Of a stretch of 64,000 bases of DNA, positions 10,390 through 22,559 are shown in pieces. Below the pieces are notes generated by a model. It saw nothing but the letters and a program-made list of their open reading frames with translations. It ran no database searches and was not told the DNA's origin. Position 1 is the first letter of the stretch. Every line of letters starts with the position of its first letter. This DNA is from Limnomonas spitsbergensis (Eukaryota; Chlorophyta; Chlorophyceae; Chlamydomonadales), in the NCBI GenBank assembly GCA_037349105.1, contig JAYJMM010000022.1, positions 496,001 through 560,000 on the forward strand. The letters run 5' to 3'. A program made the position numbers and the translations under genes.

Positions 10390-12814
10390 CATGTCTCAAC
10401 CCACACTTCCGCCGTACGTTGGCCGAGTGGTCCTCGTTGCTGCGCCAGCAGTTGGGCCACACGCCCACATCCGGGTCCTTCCGGTCCCCACAGATGTGGC
10501 CTGCAAAGAAACACTGCCGGCCGACAGGTGCCAGCCAGTGTGCCTTGTTCCAGCCGCAACACTCCTTGTCCGCATGCACTGCCCAGTGTGTCAGTCAGGT
10601 TGAGTTTGGAGTCAGGCGGTCGACCAGCTGATAGGAGTCCTTGGCGTCCTCCTCGCCCAGATCGCCTGAGGTTGAGGGGGCCATGGTCACAGGGACATTT
10701 ATGCTCAAGAGTGAAGGGTTGCAGGTTAAGGCTGTGGACCAGGGGCTTGTGCCGCATAGGTCCCTGAGCTGGACAAGGCAGCCCGAGCCCATGCCACACA
10801 TGAGGTATATCTGCAAGACAGGTATAGATATAAGAATCTTGAGAGACCTAGAAAGTGGAAACACCAGCCGACAGCACATCATACAATCAGCTTTGGGGAC
10901 AAAGTCTTGCTTGCCATGCATGGGTCCTATATTGAAACTACAGGTCAACATCCCCTGGACGGATCAAGATCCATATACTTGACTATATTTGTGTATGTGG
11001 TCCACTTACGCGTTGTCAGCTGCTAGGTTGAGGACGCAAGGCTACCGATGGATCACTATCTAGATCTGACCTAGTTGTACCATGTCTGCTGCTGGGCAGA
11101 AGATGCAAGGCTCACGAGTCCCGACTGGTAAATATTTAGGTTTGGCCTTGATGTTATCTGCCTGCTGCTAAGCTGCGGATGCAAATATCTTGACTGATAA
11201 ATATCTAGACCTGGCCCAGTTAAACCCTGTCTGCTGCTAGGCTGAAGATGCAAGGCTTCCGACTGATAAATATCTAGATACGATTTTATGACCTGTTGTG
11301 CTCCGTCTGCTCCAAAGCTGAGGTGACTAGGCACCCAAGCCCCCTCGGCCAAAGACCGAGATGTACCTGTGACATATACAAAAAACGGTCTGAAATAAAC
11401 AGTGTCACCCACCTTCCTGATAATGGCAGAAGCCTGATGTACACTTCACTCTCAGGTTGCAACCATTGGAGCAGGCCTGCACTCAGAACAAGCAGGTGCA
11501 GGTCAGCTTGGCTGCCGGTTTCAAAAGTGTGGAAGCTTTAGAGAGTCCTGGGAGGAGCAGCAGGTGGTGGACAAACCTTTTGAGACAAGCCGTCGAAGCA
11601 ATCACGACACCTAGGGGTATTGGGTACACTCTAGGGGTGGACTAGTGATTATTTGAGAGGGCAGCAGACAACCTTTGCGTGGCTGCCAGGCGTACACCAC
11701 TGGGCCAAGGTGGAACATGCTTTACTCGCCCTACAGCCAGTGGTCCAAGCTGCAAGTTTCGCTGCCCCCTCAGCCATAGGCCATGTTGCAGTTAAATTAT
11801 AGCAGATCAGTAGGGCTTATAGCACGAAAGCCTGCTGCTCAGGCCATTGGCCATTCCATGTATGGTCCCACATGGCCACACTAAAACAAACTCTATCGTG
11901 CAGCTCACTTGCAGGCCACTCCTCCACACAGTCCATGAACCGCCAAAAGTCACCATCCAGGTCCTTGAGCTTCTCCGGCGTCCCGCCCTGAGTCCATCCC
12001 CGTGACCCTGAGCACCTTCAGAGTGGACACCTCCAGGGCCTGAGGGGGATAAGGTTTCATCCCTAAGAACATATCTCTACAGCGCAACGGTTCTATCAGT
12101 CTATCAGCACACAAATTCACCACAGCTGGGAGTACTCTTCGGGGCTGAAATGCGCCCAATGCAAAGGAAGAGATTTGTGTGCTGTAGTGCTGAGACACAA
12201 TGTGCATCACACCAGATCTTGCAGGTCTACCAGACAATTTGCAGACTCGTCGATCCAGGGCATGGACACTGAGAGTAAAATAAATGGTGATCCAGGGCAT
12301 GGACAGTTGAGATGAGGATGTTCACACCCTTGCACTGCAGCTTGCACATGCACTGGGGCTTGGTGGGACAGGGCGGGATGGGACAGAAAATGCTCACCTG
12401 CAATCATGTCCTGAATTGTTGAGTGTCTTGATCTAATACAGCTTAACCACACCCTCTTCAGCAGCAGCCTCTGCTGCGCTTATGAAGTGACGGCCTGACG
12501 ACCGACAAACGAGTCTGGGGAAGAGCTGCGGGGCGGGGCGGGGATGGTAATGGACAGGCTGGGGAAGAGATGTAGAGAGGTAGGTTTAATTGTCAGGTTC
12601 ATGGTTGCGAACTTGAGATTAAGGGTCTATCTTGCAACCCACTCTACGAACTTTATCCTTGGAGTATGCATGCCTCCCTCCCCATCATCTTACCATGCAT
12701 GATGACGTCATCATTGTCTGGGCCCTGCGTCTGGTGGTATTGCACCGACCCTCCTCCCATGTAACTGTCTTGCTGGGTGGCCACTGGCCAGGAGTACAGC
12801 ACTGCCAGCTCATC
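10390..12814 (-). CDS. Unrecognised multi-exon gene (several supported exons)
   Basis: Read on the minus strand. 12814-12694 is bounded by TGCAG and GTAAG and encodes 40 residues beginning DELAVLYSWPVATQQ. About 12030-11905 encodes LKDLDGDFWRFM followed by EEWPA before a GTGAGC donor. 10578 to about 10395 begins after GGGCAG and encodes a Cys/Trp-rich stretch with ECCGWNKAHW, QCFFAGHICG and PNCWRS. Whether these belong to one transcript is inferred from strand and order. The intervening exons are unresolved and a further candidate at about 12480-12398 has no clean frame. I do not recognise the family; the clustered Cys and Trp suggest a small disulfide or metal-binding domain. A degenerate paralogue of the middle exon lies near 8.3 kb. 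Confidence 0.35.
11015..11330. repeat. Four units of a ~72-bp tandem repeat
   Basis: CTGCTGCTAGGCTGAAGATG-like words start near 11018, 11086, 11160 and 11230, each followed by CGACTGATAAATATCTAGA-like sequence. The units sit in a presumed intron of the unrecognised minus-strand gene. Confidence 0.7.
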
Positions 12815-12829
12815 CTGCAGGGGAGAAAG

Positions 12830-13830
12830 GAGTCCATTAAGCGGTACGAACTCAGAGCACGAAGGTTGATAAACGAGGGAACCCGCACTCCTTTCCTGTG
12901 CTATCCGACACAGCTCCCCCTCCCAGAGATCTCGAACATCATACGACATGCAAAGGGTCCTAACTTCTAAGCTAACCTTGCAGGCTACAATGATTATATG
13001 GCTGCAAACAACGCACCGCACTGCTGAAGAAAGTCGCCAAACGTAGACGCGTCTTGCAAATTGAAAGAGCTCACGGCCCAGATCTTTCTGCCAAAGCATG
13101 CTGCGAACGTTATATCGAACGCATGCTATAATAATTGCCGACATCTTCGTGATGACGAGTTGATATCATATCATAGAGGCTGTGGCCCCTCAGCCAAATA
13201 TCTACTGTTTACCGACCCTCCCGCAACTCCGTACTGTGCCCGAGCTGTTGCACCGGCTCCACCACCACCAGAGACTCTCTGACCACCACCGCCTACCATC
13301 CTACATTCACAAAACCGTCCGCATCTGGGTTTGAGGCTCCAATAGGAACGCGCTTCTGATCTCCGTCAACCCACTCGAATCCCACTCGGACCCCACTCGA
13401 ACCCCAGCAAGGCACATTTGAATCATCCCGCTCAAGAGCTTGATCCCTTTCCGATGAACTCGCAGCTCACTGAACTAAAAATGTACCCCGATGCTAGTAT
13501 GCCCATCTTGAAGCTCTCGGCGTTAACAGCTGCACGGCCGCTGCAAGCCGACAGTGGAGGTCTCGCTGCCAGCAAGTGCCAACCACCGTCATTGCATGTA
13601 TGTTCCATGCTTGTACCACGAGCCGGGCAGGTATGCTGCTAATCACTACCTCAGCATGCATGCTTGCACGCAAGCAGCTATGAGCAGCGCAATTTGAAGC
13701 CACCAGTCATTTCTCTCTATCCCCCAGTTTATGACACCGGGTCCCAAGTTCCTGCCCATATCACACGAGATGGTGGCATGCGTGCACAATGGTCCTGTCT
13801 GTGCATGGCTCAGTGAGTTACTGAGTTGAG
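12830..13830. other. Stretch without a recognisable gene
   Basis: Short frames exist on both strands, none with recognisable motifs. Short repeats of CCCACTCGAA/CCCACTCGGA occur near 13370-13400. Nothing else was identified. Confidence 0.35.
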
Positions 13831-13839
13831 CTTACGCAT

Positions 13840-14012
13840 CCCCTGCTCCGCCAACTGCACAGTTGGGCGCCCACGCGGCCTAGTTAGTATGCACCTTCCT
13901 AAACTTTTATCTTCCCCCTCTTGCCTTAGCTTCCTGTTCTCCCAACCACACAGTTGGACGCCCACACGCCCGAGCTTTTCTTAGCAGACCCGGAGGTTCA
14001 ACGTCAATCAAT
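13840..14012 (+). mobile_element. Two adjacent LINE 3' tail remnants
   Basis: ACAGTTGGGCGCCCACGCGG near 13860 and a second box ACAGTTGGACGCCCACACG near 13960, followed by CGGAGGTTCAACGTCAAT, match the LINE tail in plus orientation. The two-box layout is like the longer tail at 55.8-56.08 kb. Confidence 0.6.
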
Positions 14013-15914
14013 TCTTTCATGTTCTGATCAGAAGTGAAAGAGATATAGCTGTTGCCGTGGCATACTGCTATGCTTAGCTAACTAATCCCAAGCTTCACAC
14101 CACAAATCCATGACAACATCTGAAATTATGTTTTTCCTTCCTCACCATATCACTAACAAGTTTTTCAACTATGGCAGGTGTGAAGGTTTAAATGTCATTT
14201 CATTTACATTGTTACAGTTTGTATAAAATGGCACTTTCCGTGCATCAGCTCATCTGTCGGGGGCTGCATAAAAGGCCTTCACCTCTGGTTCCTGTTCTTT
14301 AGGCTTGGCCGCATGGGTGTCCCACTGTCTGAAAACAGGCAGTTAGACGCCCATGCGCATGGGGAGAAAGGATATAAGGGGCAGAAGGAAAATGCCTAAT
14401 GAAATGGGAGTCGATCAGTCGAGACTCTCCAGCCCCTTAGTCTGGCGTCTGGCCCTCCAAAGTTTCACTTTCGACCACATCCACACGAGCTGGAGCCTCC
14501 CACCCATGCCTGCATAGTCAATTAGTTGAGATCAAGGTTTTTATCAGGCCAAATAAATGCAGTGTTGTACGGCCTGCGAAGGGACAGGCAACATGCAACT
14601 TTAAGAACGACTCCCCGTGATAACACCCCTTGGATTCGAAACCTGGACAGATGCTCGTTTCAAACCATGCAGTACCATCTGTTATGATGTGACACCTATC
14701 AAGTCAGCGGCTGGCAATGCGGACCTTCCCTGGCTAAGAAACATCGGTCACAGCGTGCCATCAGTCAGCCGCTGGCTTCGCACTTCTGGAACAGGGGCGA
14801 TGCGGATCCTTCCCGGCTCAGAAACAATCCCATCACTCCTTCGCGAGATGAGTACCTATCCTTGACAGCCGCCACCATGTCGTACAATGCAATTTTAACA
14901 TGGGGGAAGGCGACCAGCGCAAATGCCACGATCATCACCAGCAACAGCAACACCAGCAGACAGCCGAGAAGATACCATAAGCCCAGCCCAACGTCAGTCT
15001 GCTTCTTGCCTGCCGACGGCGCCCTGTGCTTCCACACCTCATGCACGTCCTCGAAAGAGCGGGCGGCCTATTTGAGTCAGAACAAACAAAACAAATCTTA
15101 GATTGTTACCAGAGGTACCAGATTTCCCATCGTATGCCTGCAATGCAGAGAATACTCAATCCACCGCTCCTTCCATGCAACACTATACGGAGTGCTCTAT
15201 GTTTGGAAATAGCAGAAGAATTCCGAAGCACCATCATGGGGTTCAAAACCTATGCCACAGTATGCTTGTTTGCTGTTGGGAAGCCCAGGGGAGGGGGGCA
15301 TCGGTTTATCTTGTTTCCAGATACAGCTCATTAAGTGCTTAAACAGGTTTACAGGCACCTGTCTCGTACATCAAATATAATGCACCGCTGACTTTAAATT
15401 AAACAAATCCAGAAAACTTTGGAAAAAAAAGCAATTCTCTGCCCTAAAGAGATATTCCTTTCCACCATCATGACAGGAGGGTCAAGAGGCATGATCCTCA
15501 AGGGCTGATGCATCATACTGGCATGCAGGGTAGATCAGCCCGGGGGGCAGGAGAAGGGGCAGGAAGGATGATCTCGTTGACCAATTTTGTAAAATCTGCA
15601 GTGAGGAGGAGGCGCACTTGACCCCGGTCCTGAAGACGACTCTCACAGACCAAGCCTTCCTCCAACAGAAGCGGATGGGAGTCGCTCACCTGCCAAACAT
15701 TGACACCGCATTTGACACCCTACCCGACACCGATCTGCATGATGCGGTCCCCCCGTCGCACTCCTCGCATGCTCTCCACATAGCTCATTGTGTACCTGCG
15801 CAACATGGCAACATGTGAATCCATGCACAGCCAACCCACAGCACACTGCATTGTATTCAGGCCCATGCCTTGTACCAAACGCTGATCCCTGGCAAATGGA
15901 GCTCAATGCTGCAG

Positions 15915-16966
15915 TCACGAACCTTCCTCCTCCCTCCATCCCTTCCTCCTTCCTCCCTCCTCCCTCCCTCCTTCCTCCCTCCTCCCTCCCTCCCTCCTCC
16001 TCCCTCCCTCCCTCCTCCCTCCTCCCTCCTCCCTCCTCCCTCCTCCCTCCTCCCTCCTCCCTCCTCCCTCCTCCCTCCTCCCTCCTCCCTCCTCCCTCCT
16101 CCCTCCTCCCTCCTCCCTCCTCCCTCCTCCCTCCTCCCTCCTCCCTCCTCCCTCCTCCCTCCTCCCTCCTCCCTCCTCCCTCCTCCCTCCTCCCTCCTCC
16201 CTCCTCCCTCCTCCCTCCTCCCTCCTCCCTCCTCCCTCCTCCCTCCTCCCTCCTCCCTCCTCCCTCCTCCCTCCTCCCTCCTCCCTCCTCCCTCCTCCCT
16301 CCTCCCTCCTCCCTCCTCCCTCCTCCCTCCTCCCTCCTCCCTCCTCCCTCCTCCCTCCTCCCTCCTCCCTCCTCCCTCCTCCCTCCTCCCTCCTCCCTCC
16401 TCCCTCCTCCCTCCTCCCTCCTCCCTCCTCCCTCCTCCCTCCTCCCTCCTCCCTCCTCCCTCCTCCCTCCTCCCTCCTCCCTCCTCCCTCCTCCCTCCTC
16501 CCTCCTCCCTCCTCCCTCCTCCCTCCTCCCTCCTCCCTCCTCCCTCCTCCCTCCTCCCTCCTCCCTCCTCCCTCCTCCCTCCTCCCTCCTCCCTCCTCCC
16601 TCCTCCCTCCTCCCTCCTCCCTCCTCCCTCCTCCCTCCTCCCTCCTCCCTCCTCCCTCCTCCCTCCTCCCTCCTCCCTCCTCCCTCCTCCCTCCTCCCTC
16701 CTCCCTCCTCCCTCCTCCCTCCTCCCTCCTCCCTCCTCCCTCCTCCCTCCTCCCTCCTCCCTCCTCCCTCCTCCCTCCTCCCTCCTCCCTCCTCCCTCCT
16801 CCCTCCTCCCTCCTCCCTCCTCCCTCCTCCCTCCTCCCTCCTCCCTCCTCCCTCCTCCCTCCTCCCTCCTCCCTCCTCCCTCCTCCCTCCTCCCTCCTCC
16901 CTCCTCCCTCCTCCCTCCTCCCTCCTCCCTCCTCCCTCCTCCCTCCTCCCTCCTCCCTCCTCCCTC
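15915..16966. repeat. (CCTCCCT)n polypyrimidine array in KCS-A intron
   Basis: About 950 bp of almost perfect 7-bp CCTCCCT units, with a less regular CCTCC/CCTTCCTCC edge at 15915-16015. On the transcribed strand it is (AGGGAGG)n, starting within a few bases of the 5' splice site GTATGAG. The long Ser-Leu-Pro and Gly-Arg-Glu frames across it are not genes. Confidence 0.97.
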
Positions 16967-19010
16967 ATACCATGTGGTGAAAGAAGAGACATTGCCGTAG
17001 TCGTACAACACAGCCCGTGATGGCTCCAAATCCCTTTTTGTCAGCTTCAGCGCCTGTTCCAGTCCATCCAACACCTTGGCAACCCCTGAAGCGTGGCCAA
17101 GCATATAGTTGATAAGGTGCAAGGTTGGACAAGACAGTGCGTCACATGAAATTGACCAACATGTCCAGTTCCATTTCTACCTAGAACAAAGTGAGACATG
17201 GCCAATCGCAGTGACTTGAATGGGCAACAAATCAGGATGCCATCAGTGCGATGGTCGCCAGACCAGCTCTTAAAGGTGCAGTCCGCCCTAAACAAGTGCT
17301 TATGTGCAGTGCGAACATGATATGAATCACTTCAAGAAGACTCCTCTGTATACCGGTAAGTAAAGCATGCCAGCATGGTCGCTTTGGTTACAACAACTTC
17401 AATGCACGAGTGTGAGACTGGCCACCCAAGAGGCCCTGGCATGCAACGCCAGCATAACAAAGCATCACCTGTGCCCTTGGCTAATCCATCTGCCAATTCA
17501 AGAGCCTTGGGATGTGGGGATGGTTTAAATCCTGCAAGCTCATGCCTCACTCATTTCTGCAAATCCTTTTTCCACTCTGTGACATGTGACGAATGTGTGT
17601 TTTTACAATCCAACAGAGCATCACATTTGATTTATGGGACAGTAGCCTACCACCCGGTCAAAGTTCTCTCTGGCATCAGATTATATCTCCTGGCATGATG
17701 ATAGATATCAATCCTCACCCGCATGAATGAGGAAGTGGTCAAGCGAGCAAAAATGGAGGGCGAGTAACGGAGCTTGAACCAGCCTAGCTGGCGGGACACC
17801 TCGGCTGAAGCGTACTTTGCTTTCTCCTGGAGGCTGAGCACCTGTTTGTGCACAAAAACAGGCTCACAGATGTTCAGAAGTTTTCACAGCAGTCACTGAA
17901 GCCTGTCCCAACCACTTCACTCAGGTCACATAATCCTGAGCTCACCACCCATGGCACACAGGCACCCTAGCACCTGTTTGTGCTGTCGGGATGTCCCCTT
18001 ATCAAAGGCCCCAGGACCTGCCGTAAAATGCCTGGGAAGCATCTAGTCACTCAGGTCACAGGATTCTGAGATCATCATTCAAGGCATGCAGGCATTCTAG
18101 CATGCCTCAACATCTGTCTTGCAGGCTTGCTGCCAGCCGGTCAAGGATTCCCCCCTTACGCCTGTAGTTCGACAAGGCCCCCCAATGTCTCCAGATATGC
18201 CAATAAACTCAGTCCAGCAATGTGTCCCAACAGGACCTCCCTCAGCCTAACCTATCGTGTAGCCCACTGGATCGGAATGGCTTACCTTGGGGCCGATGGA
18301 CTTGAGGGCTTTGGTCAGCCCTTGTGATGCTTGTTCCACGACGTTCTTGCCCAGGTAAATGCCATTAATGCCTTTGTCATCCGGGCTGTAGCGGATGGCC
18401 CTATGCAAGCACGGACATGCAAATGCATCTGCTTGGTAGGAAGACTGCTGCGGCCCGCATGCGGGGTTATCCATGAGACGTAGAGGCATATCTACATATG
18501 CTGAATTAAAATTATGTTGCAGCTATAAGGCTGCATGCTGCCTTCTTGAATGTGTGTTTCTACTATGCCTCAAGTCCCTCGGTTGTTTCAGGTCCAGCCA
18601 CGGCCATTGACATGTCCAGAAGCAAACCCATATTCGAAGATACAATCTCCCTCGGGTAGATCAACCAATCAGGGTCGAGCGACAGCGCAGCTGAGGCACA
18701 TGGCCATTGTCAGCTACTACGAGGCCACCATTGGCAGGCTACCCCACAGCCGCCAAATGCCCGTTGGGGACCAAACCTGGAGGAGCCTATGGCCGTCAGC
18801 ATGGTGAGCCACTCCTAGGCCTCTGGCTGGAAGCTGGACTGTAGCTGACATGTAGCCGAGTCAGGATATAGAACACTGCTGGCACTATACGGCACTGCTG
18901 GCACTCACTGGTAAGCCTCATCGCTCTGTCCCACATGCACTCTCTCGTGATGCCGCAGGACATACTTGGCTGGACGCCCACACGGAGCCGGGCTGTTGCT
19001 CATCAGCATG

Positions 19011-19092
19011 CCCCCATCCGGAACAGCATGTTTGTCACCATCCTTAGGCAGCCCCCATCCGGAACAGCATGTTTGTCACCATCCTTAGGCAG
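19011..19092. repeat. 41-bp tandem duplication inside a KCS-A exon
   Basis: Two identical 41-bp copies (19011-19051 and 19052-19092) each include an acceptor-like CTAAG and the start of the exon encoding RMVTNMLFRMG on the minus strand. KCS-B, as far as it is visible, has a single copy and seven further bases (GCCGCAG on the plus strand) that A lacks. Confidence 0.9.
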
Positions 19093-21084
19093 TAGAGTAG
19101 AGGACCAGGAAAAGACAAGTTGAGAGGATTTCCAGTCTGGGCGATCACAAGGACGCACAATCCATTATCTACCCACTAAGAAAGGGAACTGTTTCTTCCA
19201 GGGAGGATGTGCCGAAGATGACAACACTGATAGAGATATTCAATGAGTAAGCCCTCGCCCTACCCAGGGTTGCATGTGCCTGATATGCCAACATACCCGT
19301 ACCAGTAACCAAGGTTTTTATCTGCCTGATATGTCTTCCTACCTGTGCCTGTCCTTCCCGGGATAGTAAGCGGGAGTGGTCACCTCAGTTGTGCAAAACA
19401 CAGCCTTGGCGTGGGGATGAGCCTGACAGGCATAGAAGGTGCATGAGGACAGGGGGTACTTTTAACAAGGGCTCCATGACATTGATTTCCAATCACATTG
19501 TTGCGTGTCAGGATTTGGGGCAGAGATACGTGTTGGATTAAGCGAAGTTTGGGACTGAGCTAGATTCCGCAGGTCAGATGAAAATGCATGATGGCCACTG
19601 TTTTGACTTGTTTGCATACATACTGTTTGGCAGTAGGCCATCATGCACCCTCCTGCTCATCTGTGAGCAACCCTTTAGTTCCCAGCCCACGCACTTCATT
19701 CGTTGCTTTCCAGTTTTTTAACTATGCCGGTAGTGGCAGCAACAGCAGCAGCACTAGCGCCGCACCCACAGCAAACCCTTCTCAACTCAACATTCAACAA
19801 ACCGGGTTTCGCCGATCTGGATAGTGAAACACCAATAGAAGCCTGGCTGAAGTCACAGCATTTGAAAACAGAACATGGCCCCTCATTCTGCAGTCTTGCA
19901 TTAGAGGCTAGTGTTCCGACCACTCACCTGAAGCAAGTCCCTCACTAGGTTTACACCCACAACGCCTGCAAGCAAGCATGGGTAGTGGTGGTAGGGTATT
20001 GGGAGGGCGGATGAACTTCAGTAAATCTCAGCTACCTGGTTGCGACACGCATGGCAAGGGACAGTGCAATGCATATCAGTGTATGCTCTGTGTTTCATCC
20101 AGGGATAAGGAAGTGCGTATCCCCCCCCACTGAACCCATGGGAAACAAACACTGACCTGTGAAGGCGTGAACCAGTCTACAGCCAATTACCTAAGCAGCA
20201 AGATTGCCTTAGCACCAGGCCCATGCTGCTGCAGGCCACTGCGTACACGAGTTATGGCCAAACTGTCATACAATGATTCAAAGGAATGTAAAAGTATGCA
20301 CGTATGCCATCCTGACGCAGGTTCGGGTCTTCAAGATGCATTTGACAGCACCTCTGCAGCTCAAGCCAGCCTGACTGCCCCATATGCATTTCACACCACT
20401 TCTGCAGCACAAGCCAACCTGGCTGACCCATATGCATTTGACTGCACTTTGTTATGCCGCACAATCCAAACTGGCGGCCCCATATGCAGTTTCGCATTGA
20501 CTCAGTAGAATCCCATACCTTACCATTTGCACAGCCCATTCCCCCCAGGTGGTAGCTCTGCACGTCAGTCCGCATCTTGAAGTAGTTCACCAACATCGAG
20601 GACATGCTGGGGGTGGGGCAGTAGATGCTGCACCTGACGAGGGATGGCCATGACAGGGTAATTAGTCAAGCGATTGTCAACAGCTTGACGCTGCAGATCT
20701 ACAGCTCTTGCCGTACAAAAACACAGACTATGTTACTGTTCGCTTAGGCTTGTGCTGCATGCATCTACCAGGTGGTTCTTGTTTGTGAGTCACTGTGCAG
20801 AAAATCTTCCTTGTGAGCCACACCCATAACAAAATGAAACCGGCAAAAATAAATACCCATCCAAAGCCAGGTTTGCTCTTCATCTTATCTGGCTCCTGAA
20901 AGCCTGAAGTGAGAACTCACGTGGTGACCAGGATGTCTATGTCTGTTGCCTTGAGACCGGTCCTGTCCAGGAGGCCCTGTCCACACAAGGATGAACAAGG
21001 AATACCACTCAGGGATAGGATGCACAGGCTTGCAAGGGGGCCTCGGAATCTATTAGGATAAGGTATATGAATGCAGTGGAAACG

Positions 21085-21900
21085 TCGTTTGAGACTACCG
21101 TAGTTTGGGTAGTCCGATTTGGTATTTATGATGGTTTTTATATTAAACCAGGGGTACTCAAACAAACCCCTGATACAAACCAATAGTTTCAGGTAAAAAA
21201 GGAGAAAACCAACCATAAAAAAGCAATAGTTAGGGGTACATGAGGGTTTTCAGTTAAATTTCACAAATTTTTACGCCTATTAGTCTCTGTCACAGCAAAC
21301 CAATCTCCATTTACAATGAGGAGCCAATTAAAATTGTTTGAGGCAATCGATAGAGCGAAGGCAAAGGCTTCAAAGAGGGCTGAAGAGCACGTTCCGACAG
21401 AGCTTTCCGACACAGATGATGACCTAATGATGATTACAGGTGGCACCGCCCTGCCCCGTCCTTTTCCTCTTCTACCGTAGAATGCCTTTGACTTCACCCA
21501 AAATTAATTCATTATTGGGGAGGAGTTGAACTCGGTTTTCCGTCGTGCAGGAAGAGTGTGTAAGTACCTGAAATGACCCCTGCGCGGCTATGAATGAAAG
21601 AAGTTTTAAAATTAAATGATGAGCGGCCGTTTTCAAAATTCTTTTCAGCTGCGCGACGAAAAAAAAGAAATCTTGTTTTGGGGGTGCGCGAACCCTTCGG
21701 CGTTTACGGTATATCGGAAACTAAATGTAAGCCCCCAAAATGGTTTAAAAACGTGTCAAACCAAAGTTTCAGGTACAAAACAAAAAACAACCAAAAAATA
21801 TCCAACCACTTCAAAATGCAAATTCAGGATGTAAAAAAAAAACCAACTCAGGATAAAACCAAATCTGACTCAAACAACGGTAGGCTTTGCCTCAATTTTG
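21085..21900. mobile_element. AT-rich insertion with imperfect inverted ends
   Basis: This ~0.8-kb patch is clearly richer in A+T than its neighbours and lies in a KCS-A intron between the exons at 22124 and 20976. Its ends are imperfect inverted repeats: TTGAGACTACCGTAGTTTG on the left and, reverse-complemented, a matching TACCGTTGTTTGAGT plus GATTTGGT block on the right. No transposase-like frame is visible. A non-autonomous DNA transposon is one reading. I could not define a target duplication. Confidence 0.35.
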
Positions 21901-22559
21901 AAGTGCTGTTGCGGCCAGCGCATTTTAAAAGGCCGAGCTTTAGAGGTGGTACGAGCATAGCTAGTCACAACCAAGACCTCTTCATCATCTGGCCAAATGA
22001 AGGGGAGGGGGGTCAAAATCAAAATCGCCTTGCCTTGCATCCGTCAACGCTCACATCCTTAACACTTGAGAAAGCGAAGATGCTTCAGGACCCACTTGAT
22101 GGCAGTACCTTAAGGTCACGCACCTGCAGAGCCCCTGTTAGAGTAAGCTTGCATTCCTCCATTGCCTCAGCCAAGTCGTCGTATCGAATGTTTTCTCCGC
22201 ACAGAACTGACAGCAAGGAGAATCACAAGGTTGGTTTTCATCAATCTTATGTATGATGTGTTTCGACCCCTCCCTGTCAAACAGAAATTTGAATGTTACA
22301 GCACTCCTGTCATTTCCTTGACAATCACTTTTGCTACTTGTGCCAATCTCTTGCCAATCGCTCTTGCCATTCTCTTGCCTGGGTTGATGGTGTGAGGTAA
22401 GTGGGTGCCAGTTCTTGTCAGGCCTGACTTCTCCAAAACCCGCTTCAAAAAATCAATATCCTCAGGGCTGTACCTCTGCGACGGCGAAAAAAAAGATTGC
22501 AAGTGCATGATTTTCAGAATGTTAGGTAAAAACTAGGAGGTGCATCAATATCTTGGGAG

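Larger units (their letters stand above)
14284..19092. repeat. Segmental duplication, copy A
   Basis: From a LINE-tail-like edge (GGCTTGGCCGCATGGGTGTCC) to at least 19092, this segment matches 58.42-64.0 kb in the same orientation, including the 3' exons of the KCS gene, introns, and flanking non-coding DNA. Similarity is high but not complete; the polypyrimidine arrays differ in unit and length, and copy B has extra sequence near 62.34-62.56 kb. Copy A probably continues to the right, but the matching part of copy B is outside the window. Confidence 0.9.
14765..22475 (-). pseudogene. KCS-A: 3-ketoacyl-CoA synthase, disrupted copy
   Basis: FAE1-type condensing enzyme of ER very-long-chain fatty acid elongation (acyl-CoA plus malonyl-CoA gives 3-ketoacyl-CoA). 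Exons in transcript order: 22475-22379 (RYSPEDIDFLKRVLEKSGL), 22206-22124, 20976-20921, 20633-20524 (GGMGCANG, holding the catalytic Cys), 19965-19928, 19422-19343, about 19083-18909, 18400-18286, 17841-17719 (HFLIHAG, catalytic His, reached only after a shift), 17085-16971 (YDYGNVSS, catalytic Asn), 15795-15690, 15067-14765. Phases agree at the junctions. The first listed intron starts with GC, not GT. Lesions: a 41-bp tandem duplication plus a 7-base deletion near 19011-19092, a 1-base deletion near 17735, and TAG for TCG in the IGVGSGVKCG motif near 15715. N-terminal exons were not found. The order and phase match KCS-B, so the family call is firm. Transcription is unknown. Confidence 0.88.

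Noticed and set aside
15643..17122. 400-450 residue frames of Ser-Leu-Pro-Pro-Pro and Gly-Gly-Arg-Arg-Glu-Glu
   Set aside because: Translation of the 7-bp intronic array; the same region is an intron of KCS-A by exon phase.
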